A stretch of DNA of 10,951 nucleotides from Deltaproteobacteria bacterium (lineage in GTDB: Bacteria > Desulfobacterota > Desulfobacteria > Desulfobacterales > Desulfatirhabdiaceae): assembly GCA_026388755.1 (NCBI GenBank), contig JAPLJE010000795.1, positions 2,441 through 13,391 of the forward strand, in the 5' to 3' direction. This document shows positions 6,996-10,951 of this stretch, piece by piece. The position numbers and the translations under genes were made by a program. Every line of letters starts with the position of its first letter. Within the stretch, counting starts at the first letter, position 1. The notes below the pieces were generated by a model. That model worked only from the letters and a program-made list of their open reading frames with translations, was not told the DNA's origin and made no database searches.

Positions 6996-7076
6996 ATGAG
7001 TAGATATCTTATTTTCACTGGCGTTTATAGTTCCTATTTAATACTGCATGATATGTCTATACAGGAAACACAGTGA
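6996..7076 (+). CDS. Small leader ORF coupled to the hydrolase gene (26 residues)
   Basis: The ATG at 6996 is preceded by AGGGGGA about 6 nt upstream, a strong ribosome-binding site. The frame encodes MSRYLIFTGVYSSYLILHDM then SIQETQ and ends in TGA at 7074-7076, sharing its last base with the ATG of the hydrolase gene (TGATG). This stop-start overlap is typical of translational coupling. The peptide is partly hydrophobic and of unknown family. It may act only as a leader that delivers ribosomes to the next gene. Confidence 0.4.
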   Translation: MSRYLIFTGVYSSYLILHDMSIQETQ

Positions 7077-7849
7077 TGAGCATGACAGAAAAAATACTGC
7101 CGATATCCGGAGAAATATTTGATGTAGATGGTCATAAGGCTTTTCTCATCACACCGTCAAAAAGGTTATCAACTGACTCAGTGCCATGGGTTTGGTATGC
7201 GCCGACTCTTCCAGGGTTACCGGGTGCCGAAGAGAGGTGGATGTTTCAAAAATTTCTGGATGTAGGTATTGCGATTGCCGGAATAGACATTGGCGAATCG
7301 TATGGCTGTCCCAAAGGACGTGCCATTTTTTCGGTTTTTTACAGGGAACTTATACATAAACAGAAATTCTCGAAAAAACCCTGCCTGTTGGCACGAAGCA
7401 GAGGTGGATTGATGCTGTACAACTGGGCTGTGGAAAATCCCTTATCCGTTTCATGTATAGCGGGTATATATCCGGTCTGTAATCTGCAAAGTTATACGGA
7501 TCTGAAAGAGGCATGTACGTCCTATGAAATGACTGAGGAGCAGCTCCTGTCCAAACATAATCCTATTGATCGTTTAGAACCTCTTGCGAAAGCAAATGTT
7601 CCCATTTTCCACATCAATGGTGACAGCGACACTGTGGTTCCCCTCGAAACGAATTCTGGCGAACTACTAAAACGTTACCATCAATTGGGAGGCATGATGA
7701 CTCTTCGTGTGGTCAACGGGCAAGGACACAATATGTGGCCGGGCTGGTTTCAATGTCGGGAATTGATTGATTTTGTGATCCGTCATGCCGGAATTGACAC
7801 ATCCTGCCAATCAATACCAGGGAATGAAAGTACATGCACCGAATTATAA
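7076..7849 (+). CDS. Alpha/beta hydrolase (prolyl-oligopeptidase/esterase-like)
   Basis: A 257-residue cytoplasmic protein with the layout of an alpha/beta hydrolase. Strand-rich N-terminal residues include VPWVWYAPTLPGLPGAEERW, which would supply the oxyanion region. The nucleophile elbow is ARSRGG with Ser108, an A-x-S-x-G variant of the common G-x-S-x-G. NGDSDTVVP supplies the acid, most likely Asp185, and GQGHNMW supplies His218. No signal peptide or membrane segment is seen. The substrate is unknown. The ATG at 7076 is chosen because AGGAAA (7063-7068) lies 7 nt upstream and it overlaps the stop of the small leader ORF; a GTG at 7073 is only 4 nt from that site. The gene is AT-richer than the left half of the window and stands in accessory DNA. 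Confidence 0.8.
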   Translation: MSMTEKILPISGEIFDVDGHKAFLITPSKRLSTDSVPWVWYAPTLPGLPGAEERWMFQKFLDVGIAIAGIDIGESYGCPKGRAIFSVFYRELIHKQKFSKKPCLLARSRGGLMLYNWAVENPLSVSCIAGIYPVCNLQSYTDLKEACTSYEMTEEQLLSKHNPIDRLEPLAKANVPIFHINGDSDTVVPLETNSGELLKRYHQLGGMMTLRVVNGQGHNMWPGWFQCRELIDFVIRHAGIDTSCQSIPGNESTCTEL

Positions 7850-7876
7850 ATTTCCCGCTCTCTCTATAAATTAACT

Positions 7877-7972
7877 CTACAACGCAACATGGCTAAAATA
7901 ACACAATATACTGTGTCTTAATTCATGCATACCCATTATATATTGTGTTTAAAATATTAAATTGCGTTGTAG
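7877..7972. repeat. 96-nt nested inverted repeat
   Basis: An outer perfect 11-bp inverted repeat, CTACAACGCAA (7877-7887) with TTGCGTTGTAG (7962-7972), encloses an inner perfect 11-bp repeat, AACACAATATA (7900-7910) with TATATTGTGTT (7939-7949). The two arms are separated by equal 12-nt unpaired segments, giving a symmetric internal loop and a 28-nt terminal loop. It lies 27 nt after the hydrolase stop. It may be a large terminator-like hairpin, a miniature mobile element, a structured RNA or a recombination site; no target duplication or T-tract was found to decide. Confidence 0.65.
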
Positions 7973-8079
7973 GGCTATGGGATTGGGGGCTTTTTCGTTT
8001 GATTCCACTTGAGCTATCAGTCGATTGAGGGGAATAATTCGGGGAGCCATAAAACACAAAGGCTTAGAGGATAAAACCC

Positions 8080-8083
8080 CTAA
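8080..8083. repeat. Target-site duplication, left copy (CTAA)
   Basis: CTAA immediately outside the left inverted repeat is matched by CTAA at 9605-9608 outside the right one, and fits the YTAR target preference reported for IS701-family elements. Confidence 0.85.
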
Positions 8084-8106
8084 TACTACTCCGACATATT
8101 ATAGCC
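8084..8106 (+). repeat. Left terminal inverted repeat of the IS
   Basis: It starts TACTACTCCGACA and continues through TTATAGC, with two mismatches against the right end. Confidence 0.88.
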
Positions 8107-8233
8107 ATTTAACATCTCAAATTCATGACCAGCAACTTGGCTATCTGGTGCCTGACATCTGGAAGCGAAGGCATGCTTCTGAGGCGTTGTTTTCTCCGCC
8201 AGCGCTCTGATGAGCGTATAGAACAACAGCACC

Positions 8234-8252
8234 GCGGCCACAAATTGGCCGC
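8234..8252 (-). terminator. Hairpin after the transposase stop
   Basis: GCGGCC (8234-8239) pairs perfectly with GGCCGC (8247-8252) around a 7-nt loop, starting 5 nt beyond the transposase stop on the minus strand. It lacks a clear T-tract, so termination is only possible. Confidence 0.35.
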
Positions 8253-8257
8253 CATAT

Positions 8258-9547
8258 TCAGAAGAAATACTCTCTCTCCAGTGTCGATTTGTCCTGAAGC
8301 CACTGCCTCCAGGCTGTCAGATTCATCTGTTTTTTTTCCTGCAGGCGCAGGAGTGTCAGATATCCATATGCCAGGAACACCAGGAGGACATGACGATGCC
8401 ATCCTGTCCATGAGCGGCCTTCATGGTGATCCATGCCGAGTTCTTCTTTGAGTTGTTGGTAGCCATGCTCTATCCAGTACCTTTCATGGTAGAGACGCGC
8501 AAGATCAATCGTCGGCATGTATTGTGGCATATTGCTGAAAAAGTAGCGCAGTTCATGTTCGCCATCTGCCAATTGGCGACGCTCAATCAGCAGCCAAACC
8601 TGTTCGTGCAGATTCCCCTGACGCCAGCCGTGAGCCGGCCATACCCTGAGAGATACGGCCACCACCAGCAACGGCTTGTCACGGGAATCGCGCCTTAACT
8701 CCAGACGTTGCCAAGCATCATCTGCAATGCTTTCACCCAGCGCCGAGAGTTTGACCGGTTCCGGGTTTGTAGCAATGATGTTGGGACGGGTGCGAGGACG
8801 CCCCCGTTTCTGCTCTTTGACAGGTGCAATCTCAAGAACTGGGGCTTCCAGGAAAACTTGAGTGTTGGAGTAGACGCCCAGGATGTAGCTCTCGCCGTTT
8901 GAGTCGAGCTCTTGACGGAACTCAGGTATGTTGCCATACCAACCATCGGAAAGAACTGCCCTATGAGGTACACGATCTTTTCGTGCCAGATCAACAAAAT
9001 CAAGGGCAATGCGCCACTTCGGCCTGTAACGGGCAGATTCCGGCATCCTTGTCTTTTTACGCTTTGCGATGCAATCATCATTGTCGGCTTGGTCCCATGA
9101 CTCCGGAATGAAAAGCTCCATCGCGTACGGCCATGCAACATCGCAACCAACATATGTCATGCTTACGCCAATCTGGCAGTTGTCGGTCTTCCCGGAAGCG
9201 CCGCAGTACTGACGGGCAACACAAGCACTATCACGCCCCTTCTTTGGAAACCCGGTGTCGTCAAGAACCAGAATGCCCAAAGGGTCGGCTGTGGCGGACA
9301 GCATCGTGCGCCGGTATTGGGCAGCAACACCCTGCTCATTCCATTTGACATCACTGAGCAAACGCTGCATACTTCGCTCAGATGCGTTCACCTTCTCAGA
9401 CATGGGCTCAACTGACTTGCGCTCTCCATCCATGAGAAGTCCGGTGACGTAGTTTTCAGCCAGTTCACGGCTTTCAGAACGATTAAAGTAGCCGAAAAAT
9501 GGCTTCATGTACTCATCAATGCCAGGACATATGATTTCTGTAGCCAT
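8258..9547 (-). CDS. IS701-family DDE transposase
   Basis: A 429-residue transposase with the DDE/DUF4322-type layout. The first acidic residue is in VLDDTGFPKKG (Asp96 or Asp97), the second in SDGWYGN (Asp201). The glutamate is in the exact Y-(2)-R-(3)-E-(6)-K signature (Tyr353, Arg356, Glu360, Lys367). RQYCGASGKTDNCQIGV (112-128) is another segment typical of this family. The length is usual and no frameshift or stop interrupts it. The ATG at 9547 is the first in frame, 57 nt inside the right terminal repeat; its ribosome-binding site is poor, as is common for transposases. Its codon use is GC-richer than the LprI-like gene beside it. Confidence 0.93.
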   Translation of the reverse strand: MATEIICPGIDEYMKPFFGYFNRSESRELAENYVTGLLMDGERKSVEPMSEKVNASERSMQRLLSDVKWNEQGVAAQYRRTMLSATADPLGILVLDDTGFPKKGRDSACVARQYCGASGKTDNCQIGVSMTYVGCDVAWPYAMELFIPESWDQADNDDCIAKRKKTRMPESARYRPKWRIALDFVDLARKDRVPHRAVLSDGWYGNIPEFRQELDSNGESYILGVYSNTQVFLEAPVLEIAPVKEQKRGRPRTRPNIIATNPEPVKLSALGESIADDAWQRLELRRDSRDKPLLVVAVSLRVWPAHGWRQGNLHEQVWLLIERRQLADGEHELRYFFSNMPQYMPTIDLARLYHERYWIEHGYQQLKEELGMDHHEGRSWTGWHRHVLLVFLAYGYLTLLRLQEKKQMNLTAWRQWLQDKSTLEREYFF

Positions 9548-9581
9548 GTCCAGAAATTATCACGTGTTCGCCTTTAAAACA

Positions 9582-9604
9582 AGCTATAAATTGTCGGAGT
9601 AGTA
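9582..9604 (-). repeat. Right terminal inverted repeat of the IS
   Basis: Read on the minus strand from 9604 it starts TACTACTCCGACA and then TTATAGC, mirroring the left end with two mismatches. The matching CTAA target copy follows at 9605-9608. Confidence 0.88.
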
Positions 9605-10102
9605 CTAATTTTGTTTAACAAATTCAAACCACTTTTTCAAAACGAGAGCCCTTTGCTTAACAACTGGAGTCATCATTTCGTCAGCATCACCAGCGCGCAT
9701 TAATAAATACATGGTACCAGGTTCTGTATATTTATTATCAAGCAGTCGAGAATTGAAGCCAATTGACTTGTCTCTCTCTTTAATCCAAGCAAGTTGCGAC
9801 TCCTTGAGCAAATTCTTTTCTTTCGCACCAAGGATTTTCATTAGCTTATTGTAATAAATATTTAATTCTCTATCCCACATTTCATAGCCAATAAAACAAG
9901 GGACACCACCAGAACCTCCACCTGTATTGTCAAGGCAATACTGAGTATATTTTTTATAACTTGATTCAAATTCATTGATGAATTTGAAGGATTCCAATGT
10001 TTTGAAATCATCTATTTTTTTGTATTGATATTCAAAAGCAAACGAATTTGATGTTGTCATGAATAACGCAACCACACAAAATATTTTTAAGGTATTCAAC
10101 AT
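9605..10102 (-). CDS. LprI-like (DUF1311 family) secreted protein
   Basis: A 165-residue protein with an N-terminal signal peptide (MLNTLKIFCVVALFMTTSNS, cleavage probably after FAF or nearby). The mature part has the LprI/DUF1311 pattern: two cysteines (Cys56, Cys69) likely forming a disulfide, YEMWDRELNIYYNKLM (73-88) and ESQLAWIKERD (101-111). The family includes lysozyme inhibitors, so a role in the envelope is plausible; the exact function here is unknown. The ATG at 10102 is chosen because AAGGTGAGG ends 5 nt upstream and the signal peptide starts there; a longer frame from 10174 would run through the RAYT 3' end. The TAG stop (9607-9605) lies inside the IS target duplication, so the IS landed on the stop codon without changing the protein. 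The gene is clearly AT-richer than its neighbours. Confidence 0.85.
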   Translation of the reverse strand: MLNTLKIFCVVALFMTTSNSFAFEYQYKKIDDFKTLESFKFINEFESSYKKYTQYCLDNTGGGSGGVPCFIGYEMWDRELNIYYNKLMKILGAKEKNLLKESQLAWIKERDKSIGFNSRLLDNKYTEPGTMYLLMRAGDADEMMTPVVKQRALVLKKWFEFVKQN

Positions 10103-10160
10103 GTAAGCCTCACCTTTCTTTTTGTGCATAATCGCGGCGCTGACCGGCGGCGGGAGCCGT

Positions 10161-10697
10161 TCAAGGCCAAGCATGACTGTTATCCGAGCTTAGGAGCTCC
10201 ATTTCATGGGCGAAATGACTGTGATAAGAAGCAGAGGATTCCCTCAGCTCACAGCCTTCTTTGCTCACGATGATCCTTTTCCCCAACCCCCTTCCCCGCA
10301 GCTCTGTTTTCACTCCTTCGACAAACGACAGACTCCCTACAGCAATACTCCCGGACCACTTCTCCTGCCTTGCACTGAATCTTTCCCCAAGAGCATCCAA
10401 CGTATGCAGCTTTCCTGCCCTTGCGCTGATTGTATTCCTGAGCCGTTCGACCGGCTGCCAGTTGCACGGTCTTTGGAATGACTTCACCGCCGTCTTTGTC
10501 ATGGACGAGGAGATGGATATGGTTGGATGTAGCCATGTAGTTGAGGATTGTGGCTCCATACCGCTTCTTGGCCTCAAACAGCCACTCGAGCCACCTGCTG
10601 CGATCCCTGACAAACTTGAGCAGGAATTCCTTCTGTGGCATCGGTGGGTGATGTGCCATACATGGCCCGATATGTAGTGCCTGTTTGCTCTTGGCAT
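10161..10697 (-). pseudogene. Decayed REP-associated tyrosine transposase (RAYT, Y1/HUH family)
   Basis: The start MPRANRHYISGHVWHITHRCH (10697 down to 10635) is typical of RAYTs. A one-base loss near 10632-10635 then moves the reading into a second frame with KEFLLKFVRDRSRWLEWLF, the HUH motif SNHIHLLV (His at 10521-10519 and 10515-10513) and AGRTAQEYNQRKGRK, up to about 10404. The C-terminal part returns in the first frame with RFSARQEKWSGSIAVG, FVEGVK and CELRE, down to a TGA at 10161. Between these parts the middle of the protein, where relatives carry the catalytic tyrosine and the NxVRAG-like segment, is missing. AAGGA lies about 10 nt before the start. The product would be inactive. 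RAYTs normally mobilise REP palindromes, and palindromes lie just upstream. Confidence 0.85.
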
Positions 10698-10714
10698 GTG
10701 CTGATGGTCCTTGG

Positions 10715-10888
10715 CTTAGCTGCAGCATTTCATGGCCAGAATGGTCACGCTAAGACCCCGTAGGATATCTTTCTTAGATGTTTCCTGCATAAATTCAGCC
10801 CGTTCAATAGGTCCGACCCCGCATGCCGCGCATGCCCGCCCAACGGCTTGTTGGGCAGCGTCTCCAAGATGGAGCAGGACCCTACGGG
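10715..10888. repeat. REP-like palindromes upstream of the RAYT remnant
   Basis: Several inverted repeats occupy this non-coding stretch: CTTAGC (10715-10720) with GCTAAG (10749-10754); CCCGTAGG (10757-10764) with CCTACGGG (10881-10888), which contains the GTAG often seen at REP feet; two GCATGC hexamers around CGC (10821-10835); and a perfect hairpin GCCCAAC-GGCTT-GTTGGGC (10838-10856). No gene is evident from 10698 to the window end. The link to the RAYT is by position only. Confidence 0.45.
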
Positions 10889-10951
10889 AGCCGTTTGAAT
10901 AGGAGGCTCACCGCCGGATGTGTCCAACCCTGTGTAGAGTAGAATTCCTCG

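Larger units (their letters stand above)
8084..9604 (-). mobile_element. Complete IS701-family insertion sequence, 1521 bp
   Basis: The element carries one transposase gene and imperfect terminal inverted repeats. Read inward, both ends begin TACTACTCCGACA, then differ at two positions, then share TTATAGC (left 8084-8106, right 9604-9582). It is flanked by the 4-bp duplication CTAA (8080-8083 and 9605-9608). The transposase frame is open, so the copy looks recent and possibly active. The 173 nt between the left repeat and the transposase stop are non-coding apart from a hairpin at 8234-8252. Confidence 0.92.

Noticed and set aside
7877..7972. Integron attC site
   Set aside because: The outer ends do not fit RYYYAAC/GTTRRRY, the spacing between boxes is 12 rather than about 5 nt, and no second site or integrase is present.
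8109..9452. Several open frames antisense to or offset from the transposase
   Set aside because: They are shadows of the GC-rich transposase gene, without their own signals.
9561..9566. CACGTG within the IS as a second parS site
   Set aside because: Only the central hexamer matches; the flanking bases do not fit the 16-bp consensus.
10745..10927. 60-codon minus-strand frame near the window end
   Set aside because: It runs through palindromic REP-like DNA, has no ribosome-binding site and no recognisable motif.
1..10951. CRISPR array, tRNA or rRNA genes
   Set aside because: No regularly spaced repeats and no tRNA or rRNA-like sequence were seen on either strand.

Overview
The window looks like a chromosomal stretch from an anaerobic deltaproteobacterium (Desulfobacterota, perhaps Desulfobacterales-like). 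This is an inference from gene style: a type I-beta DAHP synthase, a Tat-exported iron superoxide dismutase, a class II fumarase, REC-GGDEF remnants and RAYT and IS701 elements. No rRNA or other marker gene is present to fix the taxonomy.

Left half (1-5608), housekeeping. A rho-independent hairpin (11-49) precedes one long gene fusing DAHP synthase to prephenate dehydratase plus an ACT domain, so the first step of the shikimate pathway and the phenylalanine-committing step sit on one polypeptide. A perfect 16-bp parS centromere site (2045-2060) lies between it and the convergent fumarase gene fumC. fumC is broken by a frameshift best explained by loss of about 10 bases. After a divergent intergenic region with a fumC promoter and a PyrR-binding-loop-like leader come pyrR, moaB and a Tat-signal Fe-SOD gene, closely packed on the plus strand.

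Transition (5610-6836). A REC-GGDEF gene follows the SOD gene. It has lost two internal blocks, carries a frameshift and is cut off at its 3' end. Directly joined to it is the 3' part of a secreted, AT-richer two-domain protein with no proper start.

Right half (6837-10951), accessory DNA. It holds a small leader ORF translationally coupled to an alpha/beta hydrolase, a 96-nt nested inverted repeat, and a complete IS701-family insertion sequence (8084-9604). The IS has terminal inverted repeats and a CTAA target duplication, and it landed exactly on the stop codon of an LprI-like secreted protein gene. A decayed RAYT (REP-associated tyrosine transposase) and REP-like palindromes end the window.

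Overall, an intact metabolic block, apparently near a chromosome-partition site, gives way to a decaying, mobile-element-rich region. Three genes (fumC, REC-GGDEF, RAYT) show clean internal losses rather than only point mutations. No CRISPR array, tRNA, rRNA or coherent new multi-gene defence system was seen. The most distinctive signals are the parS site, the PyrR-loop-like leader, the DAHPS-PDT fusion and the IS at a stop codon.
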